Positions 27,779 to 36,422 of a stretch of DNA of 64,000 bases are shown here, in pieces. The notes under the pieces were generated by a model. The model did not search any database and was not told the origin of the DNA. It saw only the letters and a list, made by a program, of their open reading frames with translations. Numbering within the stretch: the first letter of the stretch is position 1; each line of letters begins with the position of its first letter. The DNA is from Pseudomonas denitrificans (nom. rej.) (GTDB taxonomy: Bacteria; Pseudomonadota; Gammaproteobacteria; Pseudomonadales; Pseudomonadaceae): the NCBI RefSeq assembly GCF_008807415.1, contig NZ_CP043626.1:2914001-2978000 (forward strand), written 5' to 3'. The translations under genes and the position numbers were made by a program.

Positions 27779-29152
27779 ATGCCGTACCAGACCACCGTCG
27801 GTAGCCTGACCTACCGCTTTGCCGACTTGAAGACCCTGCTCGCCAAGGCCAGCCCGGCGCGCTCCGGCGATGCCCTCGCGGGCCTGGCCGCCGACAGCTA
27901 CGAAGAACGCATGGCGGCGAAGATCGCCCTCGCCGATGTGCCGCTCCAGCGCTTCCTCGACGAGGCGCTGATCCCCTACGAAGCCGATGAAGTCACCCGA
28001 CTGATCATCGATAGCCACGACACCGCCGCTTTTGCACCGATCCGCCATCTCAGCGTCGGCGACTTCCGCGACTGGCTGCTGCTGGACAGCACCGACAGCG
28101 CCACGCTGACTGCCGCCGCCAGAGGCATCACCCCGGAGATGGCCGCCGCGGTGAGCAAGCTGATGCGTAACCAGGACCTGATCCTGGTGGCGAAGAAGTG
28201 CCGCGTGGTCACGCGCTTTCGCAACACCATCGGCCTGCCCGGCCACCTCTCGGTACGCCTGCAGCCCAACCACCCCACGGACGACCTGCGCGGCATTGCC
28301 GCGAGCCTGCTCGATGGCCTGCTGTACGGCGCTGGCGATGCAGTGGTGGGCATCAACCCGGCAAGCGATTCGCCAGCCACGCTGATGCAGCTGTGGCGGA
28401 TGATGGATGAACTGCGCCAGCGCTTCGAGATTCCCCTGCAAAGCTGCGTGCTCACCCACGTCACTTCGCAGATCCAGGCCATCGAGGCCGGCGCGCCGAT
28501 CGACCTGGTGTTCCAGTCCATCGCTGGCACGCAGAAGACCAACGAGAGCTTCGGCATCGACCTCGCCCTGCTGCGCGAGGCCCACGCGGCCGCGCTATCG
28601 CTGGGGCGCGGCACGCTGGGCGACAACGTCATGTACTTCGAGACGGGCCAGGGCAGCGCACTCTCCGCAGGCGGCCACCACGGTGTCGACCAGCAGACCT
28701 GTGAAGCCCGCGCCTACGCCGTGGCCCGCGAGTTCCGCCCGTTGCTGACCAACACCGTGGTCGGCTTCATCGGCCCGGAGTATCTCTACGACGGCAAGCA
28801 GATCATCCGCGCCGGACTGGAAGACCACTTCTGCGCCAAGCTGCTGGGCGTGCCCATGGGCTGCGACGTCTGCTACACCAACCACGCCGAAGCCGACCAG
28901 GACGACATGGACAACCTGCTGACCCTGCTGGGCGCGGCGGGCATCACCTTCATCATGGGCATCCCCGGCGCCGACGACATCATGCTCAACTACCAGAGCA
29001 CCTCCTTCCACGACGCCCTCTACCTGCGCAGCACCCTGGGCCTGAAGCGCGCACCGGAATTCGACGCCTGGCTGGCGAAGATGGCGATCACCGAAGCCTC
29101 GGGCCAGTTGCGCCCGATCAGCCGCGGCCACGCTCTGCTGCGGGCCTTCTGA
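27779..29152 (+). CDS. eutB: ethanolamine ammonia-lyase large subunit
   Basis: 457 residues. With EutC splits ethanolamine to acetaldehyde and ammonia using adenosylcobalamin. Family landmarks: GDALAGLAADSYEERMAAK, NPASDSPATLMQLWRMMDE, FQSIAGTQKTNESFG, YFETGQGSALSAGGHHGVDQQTCEAR and CDVCYTNHAEADQDD. Length matches EutB (about 453-465). Lies between eat and eutC (12 bases). No microcompartment shell genes or EutA reactivase are present nearby. Confidence 0.96.
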   Translation: MPYQTTVGSLTYRFADLKTLLAKASPARSGDALAGLAADSYEERMAAKIALADVPLQRFLDEALIPYEADEVTRLIIDSHDTAAFAPIRHLSVGDFRDWLLLDSTDSATLTAAARGITPEMAAAVSKLMRNQDLILVAKKCRVVTRFRNTIGLPGHLSVRLQPNHPTDDLRGIAASLLDGLLYGAGDAVVGINPASDSPATLMQLWRMMDELRQRFEIPLQSCVLTHVTSQIQAIEAGAPIDLVFQSIAGTQKTNESFGIDLALLREAHAAALSLGRGTLGDNVMYFETGQGSALSAGGHHGVDQQTCEARAYAVAREFRPLLTNTVVGFIGPEYLYDGKQIIRAGLEDHFCAKLLGVPMGCDVCYTNHAEADQDDMDNLLTLLGAAGITFIMGIPGADDIMLNYQSTSFHDALYLRSTLGLKRAPEFDAWLAKMAITEASGQLRPISRGHALLRAF

Positions 29153-29164
29153 GGAGCTGGACAC

Positions 29165-29941
29165 ATGGACCTGATCCAGAACGCCCCCTGGGACGAGCTG
29201 CGTGCGCACACTTCCGCGCGCATCGCGCTGGGCCGCGTCGGCTCCAGCCTGCCGACCCGCGAGGTGCTGAAGTTCGGCCTGGCCCACGCCCAGGCCCGTG
29301 ATGCGGTACACCACCCGCTGGACTTCGAGGCGCTGCAGCAGGCGCTGGCCCACGAGGGCTTCCGCGTCCTGCGCGCGCGCAGCGAGGCGCCGGACCGCCA
29401 GACCTACCTGCTGCGCCCGGACCTGGGCCGCGCGCTGCACCCGGACAGCCAGTGGCAGCTCAAGGGCGAGAAGATCGCGGCGGAGCTGGTCATCGTGATT
29501 GCCGACGGCCTCTCCTCCTTCGCTGTCCAGCAGCACGCACTGCCGCTGCTGAGCGCGCTGCGCGAGCGCTTCGCCACCGATTGGCAGCACACCCCGGTGG
29601 TGCTCGCCGAACAGGGTCGCGTGGCCATCGGCGACGGCATCGGCGAGGCGCTGGGAGCGAGGCTCGCGCTGGTGCTGATCGGCGAACGCCCCGGTCTCAG
29701 CTCGCCGGACAGCCTCGGCCTGTACCTCACCTGGCAGCCACGCGTGGGGCGCATGGACAGCGAGCGCAACTGCATCTCCAACGTGCGCCCACAGGGCCTG
29801 CCCTACGAGCTGGCGGCACACAAGCTCGCCCATCTGCTGCAACAGGCCCTGCGCCTGCGGGTGAGTGGCGTGCGGCTCAAGGACGACAGCGACCTGCCCG
29901 AAGCAATCGATCGGAACCGGCCCGCGCCTGACAAGGTCTGA
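29165..29941 (+). CDS. eutC: ethanolamine ammonia-lyase small subunit
   Basis: 258 residues. Carries most of the cobalamin-contact surface of the holoenzyme. Motifs: TSARIALGRVGSSLPTREVLKFGLAHAQARDAVH, VIVIADGLSSFAVQQHALPLL, LIGERPGLSSPDSLGLYLTWQP, and MDSERNCISNVRPQGL. Immediately downstream of eutB. Length is slightly below the enterobacterial protein, as in other pseudomonads without carboxysome-targeting extensions. Confidence 0.96.
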   Translation: MDLIQNAPWDELRAHTSARIALGRVGSSLPTREVLKFGLAHAQARDAVHHPLDFEALQQALAHEGFRVLRARSEAPDRQTYLLRPDLGRALHPDSQWQLKGEKIAAELVIVIADGLSSFAVQQHALPLLSALRERFATDWQHTPVVLAEQGRVAIGDGIGEALGARLALVLIGERPGLSSPDSLGLYLTWQPRVGRMDSERNCISNVRPQGLPYELAAHKLAHLLQQALRLRVSGVRLKDDSDLPEAIDRNRPAPDKV

Positions 29942-29988
29942 ATCACAGCGTATCGTGACGCTCTACTGCCACTGTCGGAGACGGGACC

Positions 29989-30159
29989 ATGCCCTGGTAT
30001 GCCTGGTTGATCATCGCCCTAGCCCTGGGCTCCATCGTCGGCGCGCTGATGATGCTGCGCGACACCGCGAAGAAGCTCCCGCTCACCGAGGAACAGCTCA
30101 AGCGCATCCACGAGCGCAACGCCGAGATGGATGCCAAGGAAGCCGACGACAAGCGATGA
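29989..30159 (+). CDS. DUF2897 small membrane protein
   Basis: 56 residues starting MPWYAWLIIALALGSIVGAL, one N-terminal TM helix then a charged tail (LTEEQLKRIHERNAEMDAKE). This is the DUF2897 pattern widespread in Pseudomonas. ATG 29989 follows TCGGAGACGGGACC. Lies 47 bases after eutC. Function unknown. Confidence 0.8.
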   Translation: MPWYAWLIIALALGSIVGALMMLRDTAKKLPLTEEQLKRIHERNAEMDAKEADDKR

Positions 30160-30171
30160 AAATCGCCTAAC

Positions 30172-30213
30172 TGACTGACGCTTCAGTCAAAAACTGGCCA
30201 TAGCCATGGCCAG
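30172..30213. repeat. two adjacent perfect hairpins
   Basis: TGACTGA-CGCT-TCAGTCA (30172-30189) and CTGGCCAT-AGCC-ATGGCCAG (30194-30213) lie back to back between the DUF2897 and CPBP genes. Likely leader or termination structure; no T-tract follows on the plus strand. Confidence 0.5.
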
Positions 30214-30259
30214 CGGCAGTCGAAATTGCCTAGACTGCGCCTCCTTGTTGGAGGAAAGA

Positions 30260-31024
30260 ATGCTCAGGAAACTCCTGCCGCTGCTGCCAATCGTGTTGTT
30301 GCTCTGCGGATTCGCGCTGGGTTTCGTCCAGCCGGTGGGGTTGCTGATCGGCGCCGTCTACGTCGCCTGGACCCTCTACGGCGAGCATCGCCTGCCGCGC
30401 CTGCTCTGGTGGCTGGTGTGCCTCGTGCTCAGTATCGCCCTGGCCGCGCACCTGCTGCCGGGCACTACCTCCTGGACCCTCTGGCCGGTGCGCCAGCTCA
30501 GCCCGGACGCTCCCGTCTACGCCCTGCACCTGTCCTGGGACAAGGCGCTGGTGGGCGCCACCCTGCTCGCCTGGTGGCTGCGCCGCGACCCAGTGCCGAC
30601 GGAGAAACGCTCGCCGGACTTCGCCGCCATCGTCATCGTCACCACGCTGTTCGCCGTGCCGCTGGTGGCCGTCGCCGGTGGCCTGGTGGTGTGGAATCCG
30701 AAATGGCCGCCCGGCTTCTGGCTGTGGATGCTGGTCAACGTCTGCGTGATCTCGCTGACCGAGGAAGCCTTCTTCCGCGGCCTGCTGCAGACTGAGCTGG
30801 TGCGCCGCTTCGGCGCCTTCGCCGGGGTGGCAGTCGCCAGCGTGCTGTTCGGCATGGTGCACTGGCCGATCAACCCGCTGTTCGCGGTGGTCGCCGGCGT
30901 CGCCGGCCTGGGCTACGGCCTGGCCTTCCACTTCAGCGGCCGCCTGGCGGTGCCGGTGCTGCTGCATGCGGCGGTGAACTGCCTGCATCTGCTGCTGTTC
31001 AGCTATCCGTTGCGGATTATCTGA
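30260..31024 (+). CDS. CPBP family intramembrane glutamic/metalloprotease
   Basis: 254 residues from ATG 30260 (GGAGGAAAG ribosome site). Seven or so TM helices. The ABI/CAAX-like motifs are all present: EExxxR in SLTEEAFFRGLLQ, FGMVHW, and HAAVNCLH. Related to Rce1-type proteases; bacterial members may process peptides or serve immunity roles, none shown here. No bacteriocin gene is nearby. Confidence 0.9.
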   Translation: MLRKLLPLLPIVLLLCGFALGFVQPVGLLIGAVYVAWTLYGEHRLPRLLWWLVCLVLSIALAAHLLPGTTSWTLWPVRQLSPDAPVYALHLSWDKALVGATLLAWWLRRDPVPTEKRSPDFAAIVIVTTLFAVPLVAVAGGLVVWNPKWPPGFWLWMLVNVCVISLTEEAFFRGLLQTELVRRFGAFAGVAVASVLFGMVHWPINPLFAVVAGVAGLGYGLAFHFSGRLAVPVLLHAAVNCLHLLLFSYPLRII

Positions 31025-31031
31025 GAGGGGC

Positions 31032-31103
31032 AGCGGCAGGCTTCAGGCTTCAGGCCACAGGCGGCGTCAATGCGCTCTTGCCTGCAGCCTGTAGCCTGCC
31101 GCT
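31032..31103. repeat. long inverted repeat between convergent genes
   Basis: Arms 31032-31054 and 31081-31103 are complementary at 21 of 23 positions; the core is GGCAGGCTTCAGG against CCTGTAGCCTGCC. It contains tandem CAGGCT(T/A)CAGG units. Lies between the CPBP protease (+) and atuR (-) and probably folds as a REP-like bidirectional terminator. Confidence 0.8.
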
Positions 31104-31108
31104 TGTAG

Positions 31109-31780
31109 CTAATCCCGAATCACCAATAACAACGCCTGCTCGGCCAGCTCGTCGAGGGTCAGGCTGCCTTCGGGGCGGAACCAGGTGATGGACCAGGACA
31201 GCGCCCCGGTCAGGAAGCGCCGCAGGATGAACGGGTCGCCCTGGCTGAAGCCGGCCGCGCGGGCCTCTTCCAGCACCTCCAGCCACATCTGCTCGTAGAT
31301 GTCGCGCAGGCTGAGGATGTAGGCCTGGCCCTCTTCCGATAGCGAGCGCCATTCATAGACCAGCACCGCCATCGCCTCGCCGGTGCCGCCGGTGATCGAC
31401 TGCAGCTCGCAGCGGATCAGCGCCAGCAGGCGTTCGCGCAGGGTCGTCGCATCGGCCAGGGCGGCACGCATCAGGGCGGTGTTGTAGAGGATGGTTTCCT
31501 CCATCACCGAGCGGAGGATTTCGTCCTTGCTCTTGAAGTGATGGAAGATGCTGCCGGACTGGATGCCCACGGCGCCGGCCAGGTCGCGCACCGTGGTGCG
31601 TTCGTAGCCCTTGCTGCGGAACAGGTGCGCGGCGGTGTGCAACAGCTTGCCGCGGGCGCTCTCCGGGTCGGTGATCTGCCCGGTCTTGACCAGCTCCAGC
31701 ATGACTTCGCGGGCTTTGCGGTCATCCACGCTGTTCTCTCCCCATGAGGCCCATCGGCCGATCTGCTCAGGGCGATTCAT
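31109..31780 (-). CDS. atuR: TetR-family repressor of the terpene cluster
   Basis: 223 residues from ATG 31780. TetR helix-turn-helix at about 47-90 (LLHTAAHLFRSKGYERTTVRDLAGAVGIQSGSIFHHFKSKDEIL is the full region), preceded by a 40-residue charged N-terminal extension. Divergent from atuA. AtuR of P. aeruginosa represses atuA-H and binds two inverted repeats in this gap; two such repeats are present here. Name rests on family plus position. Confidence 0.9.
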   Translation of the reverse strand: MNRPEQIGRWASWGENSVDDRKAREVMLELVKTGQITDPESARGKLLHTAAHLFRSKGYERTTVRDLAGAVGIQSGSIFHHFKSKDEILRSVMEETILYNTALMRAALADATTLRERLLALIRCELQSITGGTGEAMAVLVYEWRSLSEEGQAYILSLRDIYEQMWLEVLEEARAAGFSQGDPFILRRFLTGALSWSITWFRPEGSLTLDELAEQALLLVIRD

Positions 31781-31837
31781 CGAAACGCCCTGCAAGTGCT
31801 TGTGTTGTCTGACGAAATGTAAGCCCCCGAAGCCCAA

Positions 31838-31853
31838 CCAAGCAAGCGCTTGG
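31838..31853. promoter_or_regulatory. putative AtuR operator 1
   Basis: Palindrome CCAAGCAAGCGCTTGG in the atuR-atuA gap, nearer atuR. It is the exact reverse complement of operator 2. Confidence 0.8.
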
Positions 31854-31895
31854 CCATCCATTGGTTGGGGTTGTCGTACTTTCGGGGCTTTTCAA

Positions 31896-31911
31896 CCAAG
31901 CGCTTGCTTGG
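31896..31911. promoter_or_regulatory. putative AtuR operator 2
   Basis: Palindrome CCAAGCGCTTGCTTGG, 42 bases from operator 1 and 37 bases before the atuA ATG. The spacing agrees with the published two-site AtuR arrangement in P. aeruginosa as I recall it (about 40 bases). Confidence 0.8.
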
Positions 31912-31948
31912 TAATGTCGATCCATCACTCAGCGTCACGGGCAGAACA

Positions 31949-33739
31949 ATGACTAGAACCGTACGTATCGGCTGCGCCTCCGCCTTCTGGGGCGACACCT
32001 CCACCGCCGCTGCACAATTGGTGCGCGGCGCGGAAATGGATTACCTGGTATTCGACTACCTCGCCGAAATCACCATGTCGATCATGGCCGGCGCCCGCCT
32101 GAAGAATCCCGAGGCAGGCTACGCCACCGACTTCGTCGAAGTGATGACACCCCTGCTGGGTGACATCGCGGCGAAGCAGGTGCGCGTGATCAGCAACGCT
32201 GGCGGGGTGAATCCCTCGGCCTGCGCCAGCGCCCTCGCCACCGCCTGCGAGAAGGCTGGCGTGGCGCTGAAGATCGCCGTGGTGCACGGCGACAACCTGC
32301 AGCCGCGCCTGGGCGAGCTGGCCAAGGCCGGCATCCGCGAGATGTTCTCGGGCGCGCCGATGCCGCCGATGTGCGTCTCGGTCAACGCCTACCTCGGCGC
32401 CCCCGGCATCGTCGAAGCGCTGAAGGCCGGCGCCGATATCGTCATCACCGGCCGCGTGGTGGACAGCGCGGTGGTCAGCGCCGCCCTGGTGCACGAATTC
32501 GGCTGGGCCTGGAGCGACTACGACAAACTGGCCCAGGCCGCGCTGGCCGGGCACATCATCGAGTGCGGCGCGCAGTGCACCGGTGGCAACTTCACCGACT
32601 GGGAAAGCGTGCCGGACTACGAGCACATCGGCTTCCCGCTCGTCGAAGTGCAGGCCAGCGGCGACTTCGTGGTGACCAAGCCGCAGGGCACCGGCGGGCT
32701 GGTGACGCCGCTGTCGGTGGGCGAGCAGATGCTCTACGAGATCGGCGACCCGCGCGCCTACCTGCTGCCTGATGTGGTCTGCGATTTCACCCAGGTCGAA
32801 CTCGCCCAGGTGGGCGACAACCGCGTGGCCGTCATCGGCGCACGCGGCCTGCCGCCGACCGGGCAATACAAGGTCAGCGCCACCTATCCGGACGGTTTCC
32901 GCTGCACCGCCAGTTGCCTGATCGCTGGCATCGACGCGGTGAAGAAGGCCGAACGGGTCAGCCAGGCGATCATCGCCAAGACCGAGGAAATCCTCATGGA
33001 ACGCGGCTGGGGTCCGTACCGTGAGGTCAGCGTGGAGTTGCTCGGCAGCGAGGCCACCTACGGCCCGCACGGGCGCCGCAGCGACAACCGCGAGATCGTG
33101 GTGAAGCTCGCCGTGCGCCACAGCCGCAAGGAAGCCCTGGTGCTGTTCTCCCGCGAGATCGCCCAGGCCGCCACCGGCATGGCGCCGGGCCTGACCGGCA
33201 TCGTCGGCGGCCGCCCGACCGTGTACCCGGTGATCCGCCTGTTCTCCTTCCTGATCGACAAGGACAGCTGCGAGCTGGCCGTGGACATCGACGGTGAGCG
33301 CCACGGTGCCGCCCTGCCCGCCCTCGACACCTTCGACCCGACCGCGCTGGCCGACGACATTCCGGTACCGGCCGCCAAGGGCCCGGCCCAGGCCAGCGTG
33401 CCGCTGGTGAAGCTGGCCGTGGCGCGCTCCGGCGACAAGGGCAATCACAGCAACATCGGCGTCATGGCCCGCAAGGCCGAATACCTGCCGTGGATCGCCG
33501 AGGCGCTGAGCGAAGGCGCCGTGGCCGAATGGATGCAGCACGTGCTCGACCCGCAGCTGGGTCGCGTCAGCCGCTGGCACCTGCCGGGCAGCCACAGCCT
33601 GAACTTCCTGCTGGAAAACGCCCTGGGCGGCGGCGGCGTTGCCAGCCTGCGCATCGACCCGCAGGGCAAGGCCTTCGCCCAGCAGTTGCTGGAATTCCCG
33701 GTGGCGGTGCCGCAACACATCGCCGATGAAGTGATGTAA
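31949..33739 (+). CDS. atuA: AtuA, DUF1446 acyclic terpene utilisation protein
   Basis: 596 residues from ATG 31949. Starts [20 protein letters not shown], with [30 protein letters not shown] and the [12 protein letters not shown] region, all landmarks of the DUF1446 (AtuA) family. A C-terminal AtuA-like ferredoxin-fold domain follows from about residue 490 ([22 protein letters not shown]). Needed for growth on citronellol/citronellate in P. aeruginosa, biochemical role not defined. First gene of the atu operon, behind the AtuR sites. Confidence 0.93.
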   Translation: MTRTVRIGCASAFWGDTSTAAAQLVRGAEMDYLVFDYLAEITMSIMAGARLKNPEAGYATDFVEVMTPLLGDIAAKQVRVISNAGGVNPSACASALATACEKAGVALKIAVVHGDNLQPRLGELAKAGIREMFSGAPMPPMCVSVNAYLGAPGIVEALKAGADIVITGRVVDSAVVSAALVHEFGWAWSDYDKLAQAALAGHIIECGAQCTGGNFTDWESVPDYEHIGFPLVEVQASGDFVVTKPQGTGGLVTPLSVGEQMLYEIGDPRAYLLPDVVCDFTQVELAQVGDNRVAVIGARGLPPTGQYKVSATYPDGFRCTASCLIAGIDAVKKAERVSQAIIAKTEEILMERGWGPYREVSVELLGSEATYGPHGRRSDNREIVVKLAVRHSRKEALVLFSREIAQAATGMAPGLTGIVGGRPTVYPVIRLFSFLIDKDSCELAVDIDGERHGAALPALDTFDPTALADDIPVPAAKGPAQASVPLVKLAVARSGDKGNHSNIGVMARKAEYLPWIAEALSEGAVAEWMQHVLDPQLGRVSRWHLPGSHSLNFLLENALGGGGVASLRIDPQGKAFAQQLLEFPVAVPQHIADEVM

Positions 33740-33746
33740 GAGCAAA

Positions 33747-33861
33747 CCCTCACCCTAACCCTCTCCCAAAGGGAGAGGGGACTGTCCGGCGCAGGATGAC
33801 GCAGTGTCATCAGCCGGCACAATCGGCTCCCTCTCCCTCAGGGAGAGGGCTGGGGTGAGGG
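33747..33861. repeat. CCCTCTCCC/GGGAGAGGG mosaic palindromic element
   Basis: Outer ends are inverted (CCCTCACCCTAACCCTCTCCC is mirrored by GGGAGAGGGCTGGGGTGAGGG with small differences). Two small hairpins, CCCTCTCCC-AAA-GGGAGAGGG at 33759-33779 and CCCTCTCCC-TCA-GGGAGAGGG at 33829-33849, flank a third imperfect palindrome around CCGG..CATGACG. This type is a widespread non-coding dispersed repeat. It sits inside the operon between atuA and atuB. Confidence 0.85.
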
Positions 33862-33924
33862 CAAACACGAGCGCAGGACTTCCGAGAAACGCACGACGAA
33901 CGATTGAGCAGGACGAAAACAACA

Positions 33925-34800
33925 ATGAGCTACGACTCGATCTTCAAGCCCGGCCTGTTCGACGGCCAGACCATCATCGTCACCGGCGGCGGCAGCGGCA
34001 TCGGCCGTTGCACCGCCCATGAGCTGGCGGCCCTCGGCGCCCACGTGGTGCTGGTCGGGCGCAAGGCGGAAAAGCTGGAAAAAACCGCCGGCGAAATCAT
34101 CGAGGACGGCGGCAGCGCCAGCTGGCACAGCTGCGACATCCGCGACGAGGAAGCGGTGAAGGCGCTGGTGGCGCAGGTCATCGCCGAGCGCGGGCCGATC
34201 CACCACCTGGTCAACAACGCCGGCGGCCAGTACCCCGCGCCGCTGGCCTCGATCAACCTGAAGGGCTTCGAGGCCGTGGTGCGCACCAACCTGGTGGGCG
34301 GCTTCCTGATGGCCCGCGAAGTGTTCAACCAGAGCCTGAGCAAGACCGGCGGCAGCATCGTCAACATGCTCGCCGACATGTGGGGCGGCATGCCCGGCAT
34401 GGGCCACTCCGGCGCCGCACGCGCGGGCATGGAGAACTTCACCAAGACCGCCGCCATCGAGTGGGGCCACGCCGGGGTGCGGGTCAACGCCGTGGCGCCG
34501 GGCTGGGTCGCTTCCAGTGGCATGGACACCTACGAAGGCGCATTCAAGGCGGTGATCCCGACCCTGCGCGAGCACGTGCCGCTCAAGCGCATCGGCACCG
34601 AGTCGGAAGTTTCCGCCGCCATCGTCTTCCTGCTCTCCCCCGGCGCCGCCTTCATCAGCGGCAACACCATCCGTATCGACGGCGCCGCCAGCCAGGGCAG
34701 CCGCGCCTTCCCGCTGGTGAAGGGCAAGCCGGGGCAGAGCCGTTCCTACAACGGCTTCCACCGTGCCTACCTGCCGGACGTCCTCAAGGATCAGGAGTAA
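33925..34800 (+). CDS. atuB: AtuB, short-chain dehydrogenase/reductase of the trans-2-enoyl-CoA reductase type
   Basis: 291 residues from ATG 33925. Cofactor motif TGGGSGIGR at 20-28 and NNAG at 97-100. The usual YxxxK is replaced: the position reads S162-G-A-A-R166 in HSGAARAGMENFTK. The same HSGAARAG stretch occurs in animal peroxisomal trans-2-enoyl-CoA reductase (PECR), as I recall it, so it is a family variant rather than damage. Likely acts on an acyl-CoA of the terpene path. atuC starts 3 bases after its stop. Confidence 0.9.
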   Translation: MSYDSIFKPGLFDGQTIIVTGGGSGIGRCTAHELAALGAHVVLVGRKAEKLEKTAGEIIEDGGSASWHSCDIRDEEAVKALVAQVIAERGPIHHLVNNAGGQYPAPLASINLKGFEAVVRTNLVGGFLMAREVFNQSLSKTGGSIVNMLADMWGGMPGMGHSGAARAGMENFTKTAAIEWGHAGVRVNAVAPGWVASSGMDTYEGAFKAVIPTLREHVPLKRIGTESEVSAAIVFLLSPGAAFISGNTIRIDGAASQGSRAFPLVKGKPGQSRSYNGFHRAYLPDVLKDQE

Positions 34801-34803
34801 GCG

Positions 34804-36420
34804 ATGCCCGTCATCCAATCCGAAGTCGATCCCCAGGGCGAAGAATTCGCCCGCAACCGCGAGGCCATGCTGGCCGCCGTGGCGAGCTTCCGCGAGGTCG
34901 AGCAGAAGGTGCTGGACAAGGCCGCCGAGGCCAAGCCCAAGTTCGACAAGCGTGGCCAGCTGCTGCCGCGCGAACGCCTGAACCTGCTGCTGGACGCCGG
35001 CGCACCGTTCCTCGAGATTTCCTCGCTGGCCGGCTACAAGCTGCATGACGACAAGGACGGCACCCAGGCCGGCGGCGGCATCATCTCCGGCATCGGCTAC
35101 ATCGCCGGGGTTCGCTGCCTGGTGACCGCCAGCAACAGCGCGATCAAGGGCGGCACCATCTCCCCCACCGGGCTGAAGAAGACCCTGCGCCTGCAGCAGA
35201 TCGCCTTCGAGAACAAGCTGCCGGTGGTGGCACTGACCGAGAGCGGCGGCGCCAACCTGAACTACGCGGCGGACATCTTCGTCGAGGGCGCGCGCGGCTT
35301 CGCCAACCAGGCACGCATGTCGGCTGCGGGTATTCCGCAGGTCACCGTGGTGCACGGCTCGTCCACCGCCGGCGGCGCCTACCAGCCGGGGCTGTCGGAC
35401 TACGTGGTGGTGGTGCGCGGCAAGGCCAAGATGTTCCTCGCCGGCCCGCCGCTGCTCAAGGCCGCCACCGGTGAAATCGCCACCGACGAAGACCTCGGCG
35501 GCGCCGAACTGCACGCCCAGGTCGCCGGCACCGCCGAGTACCTGGCAGAGAACGACGCCGACGGCGTGCGCCTGGCCCGCGAAATCCTCGCTGCGCTGCC
35601 GTGGAATGCGCAGCTGCCGGCGCGCCCGCAGCAGGAATGGGATGCCCCGCTGCACCCCGCCGAGGAACTGCTCGGCGTGGTGCCGGCGGACGCCAAGAAG
35701 CCCTATGACGTGCGCGAGATCATTGCGCGCATCGCCGACGGCTCGCGCTTCCTCGACTTCAAGAACGAGTTCGACAGCCAGACCGTCTGCGGCCACCTGC
35801 ACATCGAAGGCCACGCCTGCGGACTGATCGGCAACAACGGCCCGATCACCCCGCAGGGCGCGGCCAAGGCGGCGCAGTTCATCCAGCTGTGCGAGCAGAG
35901 CAACACGCCGATCCTGTTCCTGCACAACACCACCGGCTTCATGGTCGGCACCGAGTCCGAACGCCTGGGCGTGATCAAGCACGGCTCGAAGATGATCCAG
36001 GCGGTGGCCAACGCCACGGTGCCCAAGCTCACCCTGGTCGTCGGCGGCTCGTACGGGGCAGGCAACTACGCCATGTGCGGCCGCGGGCTGGACCCGCGCT
36101 TCATCTTCGCCTGGCCCAACAGCCGCACCGCCGTGATGGGCGGCGCCCAGGCCGGCAAGGTGCTGCGCATCGTCACCGAGGAGAAGCACGCCAAGGAGGG
36201 CAAGGAGCCCGACCCGAAGATGCTCGACATGCTCGAACAGATGACCGCACAGAAGCTCGACGCCCAGTCCACCGCGCTCTACGGCACGGCGAGCCTGTGG
36301 GACGACGGGCTGATCGACCCGCGCGACACCCGCGCGCTGCTCGGCTACCTGCTGGACATCTGCGCGGAGGCGGCAGTACGGCCGCTGAAGAACAACCGTT
36401 TCGGCGTCGCACGATTTTGA
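34804..36420 (+). CDS. atuC: geranyl-CoA carboxylase, carboxyltransferase (beta) subunit
   Basis: 538 residues. Transfers CO2 from biotin on AtuF to the gamma-methyl of cis-geranyl-CoA. Acyl-CoA carboxylase beta-family motifs: ERLNLLLDAGAPFLE, GGTISPTGLKKTLRLQQIA, ESGGANL, GSSTAGGAYQPGLSDY, and in the C-terminal half NNGPITPQGAAKAAQF, LHNTTGFMVGTESE, GSYGAGNYAMCGRG. Close to MccB of leucine catabolism; the location in the atu cluster picks the geranyl enzyme. Pairs with AtuF. Confidence 0.93.
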   Translation: MPVIQSEVDPQGEEFARNREAMLAAVASFREVEQKVLDKAAEAKPKFDKRGQLLPRERLNLLLDAGAPFLEISSLAGYKLHDDKDGTQAGGGIISGIGYIAGVRCLVTASNSAIKGGTISPTGLKKTLRLQQIAFENKLPVVALTESGGANLNYAADIFVEGARGFANQARMSAAGIPQVTVVHGSSTAGGAYQPGLSDYVVVVRGKAKMFLAGPPLLKAATGEIATDEDLGGAELHAQVAGTAEYLAENDADGVRLAREILAALPWNAQLPARPQQEWDAPLHPAEELLGVVPADAKKPYDVREIIARIADGSRFLDFKNEFDSQTVCGHLHIEGHACGLIGNNGPITPQGAAKAAQFIQLCEQSNTPILFLHNTTGFMVGTESERLGVIKHGSKMIQAVANATVPKLTLVVGGSYGAGNYAMCGRGLDPRFIFAWPNSRTAVMGGAQAGKVLRIVTEEKHAKEGKEPDPKMLDMLEQMTAQKLDAQSTALYGTASLWDDGLIDPRDTRALLGYLLDICAEAAVRPLKNNRFGVARF

Positions 36421-36422
36421 CC

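Noticed and set aside
26249..28585. 778-residue minus-strand open frame over eat and eutB
   Set aside because: Mirror of two well-supported genes, repetitive Q/H/A/G composition, no motif.
30260..31024. CPBP protease as a bacteriocin immunity gene
   Set aside because: No bacteriocin precursor, export or regulator gene beside it.
33747..33861. Possible CRISPR or small repeat array
   Set aside because: Only two CCCTCTCCC units with mirrored arms and no regular spacers.
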